This document shows positions 35,455-43,050 of a stretch of DNA of 47,669 nucleotides, piece by piece; the first letter of the stretch is position 1, and every line of letters begins with the position of its first letter. The stretch lies in assembly GCA_025057175.1 (NCBI GenBank), contig JANWYE010000004.1, forward strand, positions 1-47,669, in the 5' to 3' direction. This DNA is from Chloroflexus sp. (GTDB lineage Bacteria > Chloroflexota > Chloroflexia > Chloroflexales > Chloroflexaceae). Position numbers and translations under genes: made by a program. Under the pieces are notes generated by a model. It did not search any database, had not been told where the DNA came from, and saw only the letters and a program-made list of their open reading frames with translations.

Positions 35455-36119
35455 CAGGCAGTCGGTGGTCGTAAATAAAACTGCGGATCAAGCGCCGGTT
35501 GGGGATTGCTTGGGGCCGGCTGAAAGACCGTTGCTAAGCGCGGCAACATCTCGTGCAGCTCGCTACTCAGCGCCGCAATCGCTTCTGCTACCGCCTCTGC
35601 GTGCAATTGTTCGATAGGGAAGATCCGAGTCACGGTTAATTGCGCCAACACCGGTGGCTGATCAATCCTCGCCCGCAATACCCCGTTAATCTCAGTATGC
35701 GCTTCAACTTCAGCTTGGCCAGCGAAGATATGGTGCAATTTTGCGGCCAACTGATCAAAATCTGCTGCCTGTTGTTCGTCATCACTCAAGGGCAGAAAAT
35801 AAGTCACATCAAACGCCATCGGGCTAGCGCGCCGCAAGGTGGGCAAGCGCTCGGCAACGATCTGGTTCAGCGCGTCGATAATCGGCTGGCCATGGATCGA
35901 AGCGACAGTGAGTTCTGCCGGCCAGTGGACTCCCACCACGGCGCGCAACGGCGGCTGCGACCATGCCCCGGATTTGTCAACGTTTGGCGGCAGACAGGTC
36001 ACGTGCAGGCTGCGCCCCAGCGTATGCGTGTCGAGTAGTTCTTGAGTGTGGACGATATTAATCTGGTGCTGCTCGAGATGTTCGATCAGCGCGGCGATAA
36101 GCTGCTCATAGGTGAGCAT
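35454..36119 (-). CDS. Unrecognised 221-residue protein of the McrB-like/ATPase cassette
   Basis: I do not recognise this family. The protein is mixed alpha/beta, without membrane segments, signal peptide or Cys-rich motifs; the last 25 residues are Pro-rich and probably disordered. Two sections look alike in pattern (around residues 70-95 and 155-195: beta strands, then a long helix ending in LPTL or LPRL). ATG at 36119 was chosen because AGAGGA lies eight bases before it. It starts 41 bases after the P-loop NTPase gene ends, and its TGA stop shares a base with the McrB-like ATG, so it should be made with McrB-like protein and may be its adaptor. Confidence 0.7.
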   Translation of the reverse strand: MLTYEQLIAALIEHLEQHQINIVHTQELLDTHTLGRSLHVTCLPPNVDKSGAWSQPPLRAVVGVHWPAELTVASIHGQPIIDALNQIVAERLPTLRRASPMAFDVTYFLPLSDDEQQAADFDQLAAKLHHIFAGQAEVEAHTEINGVLRARIDQPPVLAQLTVTRIFPIEQLHAEAVAEAIAALSSELHEMLPRLATVFQPAPSNPQPALDPQFYLRPPTA

Positions 36120-36160
36120 AGCGCATCCTCTGGCGCAGATGGATGACTGATATAAGGGCA

Positions 36161-37603
36161 TTATACCACCGGTTTAATCGGTTTGACCCCACCGCGCCGG
36201 CCTAGCCCAAACCCTATCCGGTAAATGTCGGGCATGTTGATACGACCATCGCTTGTTCGTTCAAAAATGCCAAGGTCGATTAAGTTTTCCCATATGCCTG
36301 ACCATTCAGGACCAGTATTCTTCGGCGGCAGATAGTTGCCACTAATATCGCGCGGCCCGCCCGGAAAGTGTTCTCGCCAACGCTCTTGGATCGTTTCAAA
36401 CGGGCAGGGCACATTCAGCCCGCGTAATGGCTCCATTAGCCGCTTTATCCATGGATAATCTTCGGTGATTTCATGCAAACGGATCTGAGCTGCGTGCTGG
36501 ACGCCGCGTTTGATGCTTTCATAATGGAGGGCAAGTTGATCGTTGGGATACCTGTTCAGTGAGTCTTCAGCCGCAGCCTGCATCGCGGCTAGAAAAGAAC
36601 GGGGCGATACCCGCCCTTTGCCATCGGCTAAGTGACTCACTGACCACACATAAGGGACGCCGCGCCGGCTATCTTTGCCCATTTGATCTCCGGCCAATGC
36701 GGCAAACAGCCTGCGTTGGATAGCTTCATCACGCTTCACTTCATCACTCAACGTCCAAACATCGTCTTCTGCGCGCAATGGCTGGCCGGTGACACGGGTA
36801 TAGATGTCGCGCAGCAATGAGCCATGCTCGCCATCGGCGTTGCAGAGTCGTTGCCAAAGCAGACCGTGGAGATCGTGGCGTTCCCAACTCAATACGGTCT
36901 TGGTGGCTATGAGCTTCGCTGCATCGGGAAAGGTAGAGCCTAATTTATCTAGCTGATCCTCGCGCAAAAAGACTTTGGCGCGCAGTCGTTGGAACTCGGT
37001 CAGCCATAGCGCTACTCGCAAGAGATCAGATACCATCTGGTTAACCGTCTCCCAGCCGGTGCCGGTGCGATCGAGGGCATCGAAGACGAGCAGGCCATAG
37101 CGCTGTTGGTTTGCCAAGCGCTGGTCTGCGGCCTGTGCCATCCGAGCCAATGGTTCAGGGTTTTGGCGCACCCAATCGACTGTCGCTTGCCAAGCAGTTG
37201 TTGGTATGTGCTCGCCGGTGATCGTTGCCAGCCATCGGGCGACAACCGCTCGCCAAATATCATACGGCTCGGCAGCGTTTTGGCGCAATTGGGCCAAAGT
37301 GTCACTGTTGGGAAAAGAGCTAATGTCGGCTTTAGCAGCAAAGCCAATCGATACGGTCGTATGGGCAAGTTTTGGTTCCGCTTGGCCAATAATGGCGCGC
37401 AGCGGTTCGGCGGCAAGAGCTGCTGTCCAGAATGATTTCCCCGCGCCGCGCATGCCAACTACGAGCTGGTTCTCTAGGCGTAACGCTTTCAGATGTGCCG
37501 GCGGTATATACATAAAGCGGCGTTCAGGCGTTTCGCTGCCGGTTGCTGTTGTTACCGGCAACGCCGCGATAATAGCTTGCCGGATACGCTGCGGATTATT
37601 CAT
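36161..37603 (-). CDS. P-loop NTPase of the HEPN/ParA-like cassette (STAND/KAP- or Sll1717-like)
   Basis: A 480-residue protein with Walker A GMRGAGKSFW (50-59) and Walker B YGLLVFDALDR (169-179). The stretch after it, LRAKVFLREDQLDKLGSTFP then KTVLSWERHDLHGLLWQRL, is reminiscent of predicted P-loop ATPases annotated Sll1717-like and, more loosely, of STAND/KAP NTPases; assignment is tentative. The C-terminal 120 residues (WIKRLMEPLRGLNVPCPFE onward, ending with ENLIDLGIFERTSDGRI) look like a winged-helix unit. The ATG at 37603 overlaps the ParA-like gene by eight bases; starts at 37633 or 37636 are possible. None has a clear ribosome binding site, consistent with coupled translation. Confidence 0.78.
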   Translation of the reverse strand: MNNPQRIRQAIIAALPVTTATGSETPERRFMYIPPAHLKALRLENQLVVGMRGAGKSFWTAALAAEPLRAIIGQAEPKLAHTTVSIGFAAKADISSFPNSDTLAQLRQNAAEPYDIWRAVVARWLATITGEHIPTTAWQATVDWVRQNPEPLARMAQAADQRLANQQRYGLLVFDALDRTGTGWETVNQMVSDLLRVALWLTEFQRLRAKVFLREDQLDKLGSTFPDAAKLIATKTVLSWERHDLHGLLWQRLCNADGEHGSLLRDIYTRVTGQPLRAEDDVWTLSDEVKRDEAIQRRLFAALAGDQMGKDSRRGVPYVWSVSHLADGKGRVSPRSFLAAMQAAAEDSLNRYPNDQLALHYESIKRGVQHAAQIRLHEITEDYPWIKRLMEPLRGLNVPCPFETIQERWREHFPGGPRDISGNYLPPKNTGPEWSGIWENLIDLGIFERTSDGRINMPDIYRIGFGLGRRGGVKPIKPVV

Positions 37604-38897
37604 AGTGGTTGTCGATGATTGAATCAATGCCATCAAGCAACGGGCCGAAAATATACTTTACCTCGCTCTGATCTACTTCTTCGAGGCGTCCGTGTAACGA
37701 ATGAACGGTTGCCCAGCCCCGATTCCACCGCACTGCCCACGGCATGTGCGGCGCTTCCTCATCGGCGATGTCAAAACTCCATAGACCTTCAGTCGTTGCT
37801 CCGGCAGGCACTTCATCATAGAGTTCATCTCGGAACACATCCCACGCCTGATCGCGCAATTCTTGCAAATACCGGTTTCGAGCTTCATCTTCCGGTATCA
37901 TCGCACCCACAAGCTGCAATCGTTTACGGATCTCACGAGCTACTGCGTTGCGCCGCCAATGACGGAAGAGGATTTGGTACCCTGCCCATGTCTGCTTACT
38001 GGCGGTAGCAAACAATAACACCAGCGCAGCGCCGAGGTCGGTAACGCACGCCGACGCGATTTCATCAATCCCGGCCCGTGAGTCGATCAAGATAGCGTCT
38101 AGATGGTATTGGTCAAGAGTGTCGATGAGCCGTCGCAGGCGCTGTGACCAACGTTCACGTCGGCCATCACGGTTGATCTTAGGCATCCAGACCCGGCCCA
38201 GTTTGGCGACATACTCCCCCGGATCACGCCCGTGCGCTGGCGCGACATAGATCTCGCCATGGCGGGATAGCAGGCTCGGAACGACAAGATCCTTGATGAC
38301 CGCGTTGCCATTATCCACGAGGTCTTCGACTAGCCAGTCGGTAATGCCATACTTAGGCCCAAATCCGTCAGGCAATAGCGCAGACGAGATGCCCGGTGAC
38401 TCGAGATCGAGGTCAAGCACAAGGACGCGCTTGCCGCGTTGGGCAAGGTTCCACGCTGTCGCAGCTAAAGCGGTAGATCGCCCAACGCCTCCCTTGATGG
38501 AGAAGAACACAATGCGGGGTGCGCCGGTCGCCGGCAGCGCGATGGCTGTCCAATTGCTTTCGGTCACGAGCCGATCAACGACCCGAATGTTCGCCAAGCT
38601 CTCAAGGGTAAGGGTAAAAGATGGCAGGGAGTTACGCTTTAGCTCATCTTCGGTTTCAAACAGCACTGCCTGCTCGCTGGGGAAGGCGTGCGGCCCTAAC
38701 TTTTCATACATCTGACCCGCGATGGCGTGCAAGATGTCTTGCGCCTCTGGGTCTTCGCGTAGGGTCTCGGCCACAATGAGCCGAATTCGCCCATTGAGGT
38801 CACGGTTAACCAGCATTGTGCCGAATTGGGCTACTGTTGCGGAATACTGGCTGAAGATTTCGTTCAAGATGGGCACGATCTGGTCAAAGGTGGTCAT
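37596..38897 (-). CDS. ParA/MinD-like ATPase with KGGVGR Walker A variant
   Basis: A 433-residue protein. Residues 1-125 are a separate helical domain (LNGRIRLIVAETLREDPEAQ) of unknown family. The ATPase domain begins IVFFSIKGGVGRSTALAATA: the deviant Walker A has its signature Lys135, but the canonical Lys is Arg140. Other features are VLVLDLDLESPGISS and AILIDSRAGIDEIA. Proteins of this kind appear in databases as KGGVGR-motif variant ATPases (from memory). ParA/MinD relatives are dimerising switches, so this one may form a weakly hydrolysing switch. The start overlaps the HEPN-like gene by four bases (ATGA) and the end overlaps the next NTPase by eight. Confidence 0.85.
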   Translation of the reverse strand: MTTFDQIVPILNEIFSQYSATVAQFGTMLVNRDLNGRIRLIVAETLREDPEAQDILHAIAGQMYEKLGPHAFPSEQAVLFETEDELKRNSLPSFTLTLESLANIRVVDRLVTESNWTAIALPATGAPRIVFFSIKGGVGRSTALAATAWNLAQRGKRVLVLDLDLESPGISSALLPDGFGPKYGITDWLVEDLVDNGNAVIKDLVVPSLLSRHGEIYVAPAHGRDPGEYVAKLGRVWMPKINRDGRRERWSQRLRRLIDTLDQYHLDAILIDSRAGIDEIASACVTDLGAALVLLFATASKQTWAGYQILFRHWRRNAVAREIRKRLQLVGAMIPEDEARNRYLQELRDQAWDVFRDELYDEVPAGATTEGLWSFDIADEEAPHMPWAVRWNRGWATVHSLHGRLEEVDQSEVKYIFGPLLDGIDSIIDNHYE

Positions 38898-39316
38898 ATC
38901 CAGCCGTCTTTCACTGCTTCCTCGATCAGGTTACGCACCTCGTCTGCGCCCTTGCGGTGAGCTTGCGCCCGTGTTCCATTGAAGTTAGCTCGATTGGCAT
39001 ACCGTTGCCCAATACGCCAATCGTCAAATGGGTTGGAGCCAGAGAGCGTGTACTTGGCGTTGCCATGACCGGATTGGTACGTTTCATATCGAACCCAAGC
39101 CTGATCGGCATGCACGCGATCTATGGTTAGAGCTGGGGCGCCACTGCTGTTAACCGGCATCCCGAAGACGATCATCAGTCGTTTTAACCCGCATTCGGCG
39201 GCCAAACCGTAGAGGTGATCCGCATTGGCCCAGCGCGATTGTTGTAAAAGAAGTTCAGCGTCTTCCCAATGCCGGTGAAAGGCATCAAGAAAGTCGGTAT
39301 CCATTGCGCTGCTCAT
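38894..39316 (-). CDS. HEPN-like small helical protein
   Basis: A 140-residue helical protein. The segment HWEDAELLLQQSRWANADHL then YGLAAECGLKRLMIVFG is typical of HEPN-fold proteins (related to the SAV2148-type group, tentative). HEPN proteins often are RNases or toxins in conflict systems. The usual catalytic RX4-6H motif is not clear: the C-terminal helix has RAQAH (R-x3-H), preceded by RYANRANFNGTR, so activity is uncertain. Starts at 39334, 39316 and 39304 are all possible and lack ribosome binding sites; a TATGCT -10-like box lies about 15 bases upstream of 39316, which would fit a nearly leaderless transcript. First gene of the cassette, divergent from dnaX. Confidence 0.68.
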   Translation of the reverse strand: MSSAMDTDFLDAFHRHWEDAELLLQQSRWANADHLYGLAAECGLKRLMIVFGMPVNSSGAPALTIDRVHADQAWVRYETYQSGHGNAKYTLSGSNPFDDWRIGQRYANRANFNGTRAQAHRKGADEVRNLIEEAVKDGWI

Positions 39317-39436
39317 GTTGTTTGATCGTAGCATAATCGAGTGTAGAAGCGATTAGCTCCTCTATCATACCATGCTATCGCGCGGGCGCGTAAGGCGCGA
39401 GGCAGTGGGTATACAGCGTTGCCGGCCTTCCTCTGG

Positions 39437-39442
39437 TATAAT
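39437..39442 (+). promoter_or_regulatory. Candidate -10 box for dnaX
   Basis: TATAAT, 35 bases before the dnaX ATG in the spacer shared with the divergent HEPN-like gene. A TTGCCG lies 12 bases upstream of it, closer than a normal -35. Confidence 0.45.
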
Positions 39443-39476
39443 ACCTTCTGCTGTGTAACCAACACCTGAAAGCGCG

Positions 39477-41282
39477 ATGGCAGTTCAGTCACTCTACCGC
39501 AAATGGCGTTCCCAGACCTTTGCCGAGCTGGTGGGGCAAGAGCATGTGGTGCAGACGCTGCGCAATGCGATTGCCGAAGACCGGGTCGGCCATGCCTATC
39601 TCTTTACCGGCCCGCGTGGCGTCGGTAAAACGACGATGGCCCGGTTGTTGGCCAAGGCGGTGAATTGTCTCCATCCCGACCCAGCGGCGCGCCCATGCGG
39701 GGTGTGCGAGATGTGTACCGCCATTGCCGAGGGGCGCGCGGTTGATGTGATCGAGATGGATGCCGCTTCCCACACGAGCGTGGAGGATGCGCGCGAGATT
39801 ATCGAGCGGGTGCAGTTTCGCCCGAGCGTCGCCCGCATGAAGGTCTACATCATCGACGAAACCCACATGCTTTCGACCGCGGCCTTCAATGCCCTGCTGA
39901 AGACGCTCGAAGAGCCGCCCGATCACGCGCTCTTTATTCTTGCTACCACCGAAGTGCATAAGGTGCCGGCAACAATTCTGTCGCGCTGCCAGCGCTTTAC
40001 CTTTGTGCGCCATAGCGTGACGTCGATGGCAGCCCACCTGCGCCGGATCGCCGCCGCCGAGGGGATTGCGCTGGCCGATGGCGCGCCCGAAGCGATTGCC
40101 CGCGCTGCGACCGGCAGTATGCGCGATGCGCTCGGTATCCTCGAACAGTTGGCCTCGTTCGTCGAGGGGCCAATTACGCTGCACCATGTGCAGAGCCTGT
40201 TAGGCATGACCGCCGCCGCTGAAGTGGATGCATTGATCGCGGCGTTGCTCGCCGCCGATCTGACCGCTGCGCTGCGCGCCGTTAATGCAGTAGCGAATCA
40301 AGGCGCCGATCTGCGCCAGTTCGCCCGCGATCTCGTCGAGCGGCTGCGCGCCGTGATGCTGCTCAAAGCGACTGGCGATCGCGCGTTGCTCGATCTTGGC
40401 GACGATGAGGTGGCGCAGTTGGCGCAGTGGGCGCAGCAGGCCGAGATGGCGGCGCTGGTGCAGTGGGTGAAGCTGTTTAGCAATCTCGATTATCAGTTGC
40501 GCACCACGCCCTACGGCCATCTGCCGCTCGAAGTGGCGGTGGTCGAAGCGTTGCTAGCTCCCGCTCCCGCTACTCAACCGGTGGCCCCACGCCCGCAACC
40601 GGCCCGCCCCTTGCCCAGCGCGCCGGTGATGGCGCCCCGCCCGCAGCCCGTCGTTCCGGCTGAGCCAGCGCGTTCCATATATATGTCGTTCGTTACGGCT
40701 GGTATGTTACACCCACAGCCCGTCGTTCCGACTGAGCCGGCGCGTCCGCCGGTTGCCGAGCAACCAACCCCTGCCGCTGAGCCGGTTGAACCGGCAGCGC
40801 CTGCGCCTGCCGATCCGCCGCCACCGCCGCCAGCGGCATGGGCTGCGGCCCAGCATGCTCGCCCGCCCGCTGACCCGGCAGCAGCGCGGGCCGCCGCTGC
40901 CGATCTGTCGCTGCTCGAACAGCTCGAAGCGACGTGGGAGGATTTTAAGCGCGATGTCCGCCCGCGCAGCCCGACGGTGCAGGCGCTGCTCAATAGCGCC
41001 CGCCCGTATGATGTCGAGGGGAATACCATCGTCTTGTTGGTGAGTTCGGCGTTTCACAAAGAGCGGCTGGAAGAGCCGAAAAATCGGGCGATTATCGAAG
41101 AGGTGCTGCGCCGCCGGTTAGGAAAGGCCTATGCCGTGCGTTGCACGATCGAGGAAAAATCGGTCGAACCCACCGATCTGCGCGGCAAGATTCGCGAGGC
41201 GCGTAAAGACGAATTGGTGCGCGCTGCGCTTAACATCTTCGATGCCCATATCGTGGATATTGAGCCGCTCGAACCAGAATGA
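39477..41282 (+). CDS. dnaX: DNA polymerase III subunit gamma/tau
   Basis: A 601-residue clamp-loader ATPase. Walker A GPRGVGKTT (45-53), four zinc Cys (64, 74, 77, 80), Walker B VYIIDETHML and sensor ATTEVHKVPATILSRCQRF are intact. A Pro/Ala-rich linker (about 360-475) contains an in-frame duplication with a 72-base offset, so QPVVPAEPAR and QPVVPTEPAR flank an odd SIYMSFVTAGML stretch. The tau-like C-terminus (LLEQLEATWEDFKRDVRPRS) follows. No convincing A6G-type slippery site for a shorter gamma product was seen. ybaB and recR follow, the usual arrangement. Confidence 0.96.
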   Translation: MAVQSLYRKWRSQTFAELVGQEHVVQTLRNAIAEDRVGHAYLFTGPRGVGKTTMARLLAKAVNCLHPDPAARPCGVCEMCTAIAEGRAVDVIEMDAASHTSVEDAREIIERVQFRPSVARMKVYIIDETHMLSTAAFNALLKTLEEPPDHALFILATTEVHKVPATILSRCQRFTFVRHSVTSMAAHLRRIAAAEGIALADGAPEAIARAATGSMRDALGILEQLASFVEGPITLHHVQSLLGMTAAAEVDALIAALLAADLTAALRAVNAVANQGADLRQFARDLVERLRAVMLLKATGDRALLDLGDDEVAQLAQWAQQAEMAALVQWVKLFSNLDYQLRTTPYGHLPLEVAVVEALLAPAPATQPVAPRPQPARPLPSAPVMAPRPQPVVPAEPARSIYMSFVTAGMLHPQPVVPTEPARPPVAEQPTPAAEPVEPAAPAPADPPPPPPAAWAAAQHARPPADPAAARAAAADLSLLEQLEATWEDFKRDVRPRSPTVQALLNSARPYDVEGNTIVLLVSSAFHKERLEEPKNRAIIEEVLRRRLGKAYAVRCTIEEKSVEPTDLRGKIREARKDELVRAALNIFDAHIVDIEPLEPE

Positions 41283-41362
41283 TCGCTGTACAATCGGCGC
41301 GCAGTATGGTACCCTGTGTATACGGAAAAATAACGCTGTGCGCGTAAACGAGCTGTTGCAGG

Positions 41363-41368
41363 TATAAT
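41363..41368 (+). promoter_or_regulatory. Candidate -10 box upstream of ybaB
   Basis: TATAAT in the 257-base spacer between dnaX and the YbaB gene, suggesting a separate promoter for ybaB-recR. It lies 172 bases before the ATG, so a long leader containing two small stem-loops (about 41382-41396 and 41414-41427) would be transcribed. Confidence 0.35.
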
Positions 41369-41403
41369 CGGCGTTTGTGGCGCGCGGCTGCCGCGCCTCG
41401 CAA

Positions 41404-41440
41404 CCAGTATGGAGTGCGGCAGCGAAGCTGCAGCGTCGCA
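41404..41440. repeat. GTATGGAGTGCGGCAGC repeat copy
   Basis: The sequence TATGGAGTGCGGCAGC followed by GAAGCTGC resembles one arm of the palindrome at 42991-43023 (TATGGAATGCGGCAGC). The flanking block CGCAACCAGT occurs on both sides of it. This looks like a member of an interspersed repeat family. Confidence 0.45.
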
Positions 41441-41539
41441 ACCAGTTCAGTGTAGCGCCTCTCGTTTAAGTGTCGAGTTTGCGCAAGAGCATGTTCATAG
41501 GCCAAACCTCATTGCCCGCGCGTGAAAGGAGCAGAACTC

Positions 41540-41842
41540 ATGAATCAACGCCAACTTATGCAAATGGCTCAGCAGATGCAGCGCCAGATGCAGAAGGTGC
41601 AGGAAGAATTAGCCGCAACCATTGTTGAGGGCACTGCCGGTGGCGGCGCGATTACGGTCAAGATGAACGGCCACCGCGAAGTGCAGTCAATCACGATTTC
41701 GCCCGAAGTCGTTGACCCCAACGATGTTGATATGCTGCAAGACCTCTTGCTGGTTGCGATTAACGATGCCTCGCGCAAAGCTCAACAGTTGGCCGAAGAG
41801 CGCATGCAGCCGCTCACCGGCGGGCTTAAGGGTCTGTTCTAA
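41540..41842 (+). CDS. YbaB/EbfC nucleoid-associated protein
   Basis: A 100-residue DNA-binding protein of the YbaB/EbfC family, a homodimer that binds the nucleoid. The N-terminal Gln/Met-rich helix (MNQRQLMQMAQQMQRQMQKV), the strand VEGTAGGGAITVKMNGHREV and the C-terminal NDASRKAQQL helix are typical. ATG at 41540 has AAAGGAG eight bases upstream. Located between dnaX and recR as in most bacteria. Confidence 0.95.
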   Translation: MNQRQLMQMAQQMQRQMQKVQEELAATIVEGTAGGGAITVKMNGHREVQSITISPEVVDPNDVDMLQDLLLVAINDASRKAQQLAEERMQPLTGGLKGLF

Positions 41843-41859
41843 GCCGTGACGGGGAAGGT

Positions 41860-42477
41860 ATGGCCGTTCATCCAGAACATACATTGATCGCGGCGCCGGT
41901 GGCGCGCTTGATCGAGGAGTTTGCCAAGCTGCCCGGCATTGGCCCCAAGACTGCTTCCCGCCTGACCTTTTTTTTGCTGCGGGCTGAGCCGAAGCAGGCA
42001 CAGGCCTTGGCGCAGGCGATTCTTGATGTCAAAGAGCAGGTAGGCTATTGCCGGCGCTGCTTCAACATTACGGTCGGCGAGTTATGCCCAATCTGCCGCG
42101 ATCCGGCCCGCGATCAGACCAAGATCTGTGTGGTTGAAGAGCCGCTCGATGTGCTGGCGATCGAGCGCACTGGCGCTTACCGCGGCCTTTATCATGTGTT
42201 GCACGGCCATATCGCCCCGCTCGAAGGCATCTACCGCGAAGACCTTAAGATTGACGAGCTGTTGGCTCGGGTGCGCAGCGAGCCGGTCAATGAGGTGATT
42301 CTCGCTACCAACCCCAATACAGAGGGGGAAGCAACGGCCTTCTTGCTGTTGCGTGATCTGGCGCCGCTTGGCGTGCGGGTGACACGCCCGGCTCGCGGTC
42401 TGCCCACCGGTGGCGATCTTGAATGGGCCGATCCCGAAACGCTCGGTTCGGCGCTGGAAGGCCGGCGTGAATTGTAA
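41860..42477 (+). CDS. recR: Recombination mediator RecR
   Basis: A 205-residue protein of normal length that acts with RecO/RecF to load RecA at gaps. It has the N-terminal HhH (FAKLPGIGPKTASRLTF), the zinc finger Cys64, 67, 76, 79 (CRRCFNITVGELCPIC), a Toprim domain (ICVVEEPLDVLAIE, then VNEVILATNPNTEGEATA) and the C-terminal Walker-B-like section VTRPARGLPTGGDLEWADPE in part. It starts 17 bases after the YbaB gene. Confidence 0.97.
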   Translation: MAVHPEHTLIAAPVARLIEEFAKLPGIGPKTASRLTFFLLRAEPKQAQALAQAILDVKEQVGYCRRCFNITVGELCPICRDPARDQTKICVVEEPLDVLAIERTGAYRGLYHVLHGHIAPLEGIYREDLKIDELLARVRSEPVNEVILATNPNTEGEATAFLLLRDLAPLGVRVTRPARGLPTGGDLEWADPETLGSALEGRREL

Positions 42478-42567
42478 GCGCGGCAGTTCGTGGCTGTAGC
42501 ATTGCTTCCGCAGGCGCGCAACCGGCAACTGGCACGAGTCTCTTTGCAATGACCTATCAACCTTCTT

Positions 42568-42939
42568 ATGAACGTCACCGCGATCCTCAACGACACCATC
42601 GCTAGCGTCAAAGGCGCGCAGTTTGCCGGCATTGTCGGCACTGATGGTCTTAGCGTAGCGATGGCCTACCATCCCGCTGCCACCGAACTCGATCTCGATG
42701 TCGAGCTAGCCGAACTCGAATTGGCCGAACTCACCTCGCGGGCAACGGCGGCAGCCGGCCGGATCGGCGCCGGCTATATGCGCGATCTGGTGATCGAAAC
42801 TGATGCTTTGCTGATGCTGGCGACGCAGATTATACCCGGTTATTATGGCGTGCTCGGTGTGTTGAGCGAGATTGCCAATCTGGGCAAGGCGCGGTTTGCT
42901 TTGCAGGCAATGATTGAGCGGGTGCGCACCGAGTTGTAA
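42568..42939 (+). CDS. Roadblock/LC7 domain protein
   Basis: A 123-residue single-domain protein of the roadblock/LC7 (MglB-like) family: FAGIVGTDGLSVAMAYHP, then LTSRATAAAGRIGAGYMRDL and ALLMLATQIIPGYYGVLGVL. Such proteins bind or regulate small Ras-like GTPases in bacteria. No GTPase gene is adjacent. It lies 90 bases after recR and may be co-transcribed; a perfect 15-bp palindrome lies 51 bases downstream. Confidence 0.85.
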   Translation: MNVTAILNDTIASVKGAQFAGIVGTDGLSVAMAYHPAATELDLDVELAELELAELTSRATAAAGRIGAGYMRDLVIETDALLMLATQIIPGYYGVLGVLSEIANLGKARFALQAMIERVRTEL

Positions 42940-42990
42940 GCCGGTTGCTGAGAGTTGCTTGCCGCTTGCGTGCTGCACAGCGCGACCGGT

Positions 42991-43023
42991 ATGGAATGCG
43001 GCAGCAACGCTGCCGCATTCCAT
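42991..43023. terminator. Perfect 15-bp palindrome between roadblock and DUF3037 genes
   Basis: ATGGAATGCGGCAGC and GCTGCCGCATTCCAT form a perfect 15-bp stem with a three-base AAC loop. It separates convergent genes, so it can end both transcripts. One arm also occurs imperfectly near 41408, which suggests a mobile or amplified repeat family. No T-run. Confidence 0.65.
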
Positions 43024-43050
43024 GATGGCCTATCTGCCTATTCACCTGCC

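Noticed and set aside
38894-39316. HEPN-MNT toxin-antitoxin pair
   Set aside because: No nucleotidyltransferase-type antitoxin (GSxxxG...DxD) is encoded next to the HEPN-like gene; the neighbours are NTPases.
39419-39442. Possible unusual promoter class TTGNNN-N12-TATAAT (also near 19076-19099 and, on the minus strand, 46048-46071)
   Set aside because: Three cases share the 12-base spacing, but TTG is common and other TATAAT boxes in the window do not show it. Probably chance.
39477-41282. Programmed frameshift in dnaX to make a short gamma subunit
   Set aside because: No A-rich slippery heptamer with a following stem and nearby stop was found in the appropriate region.
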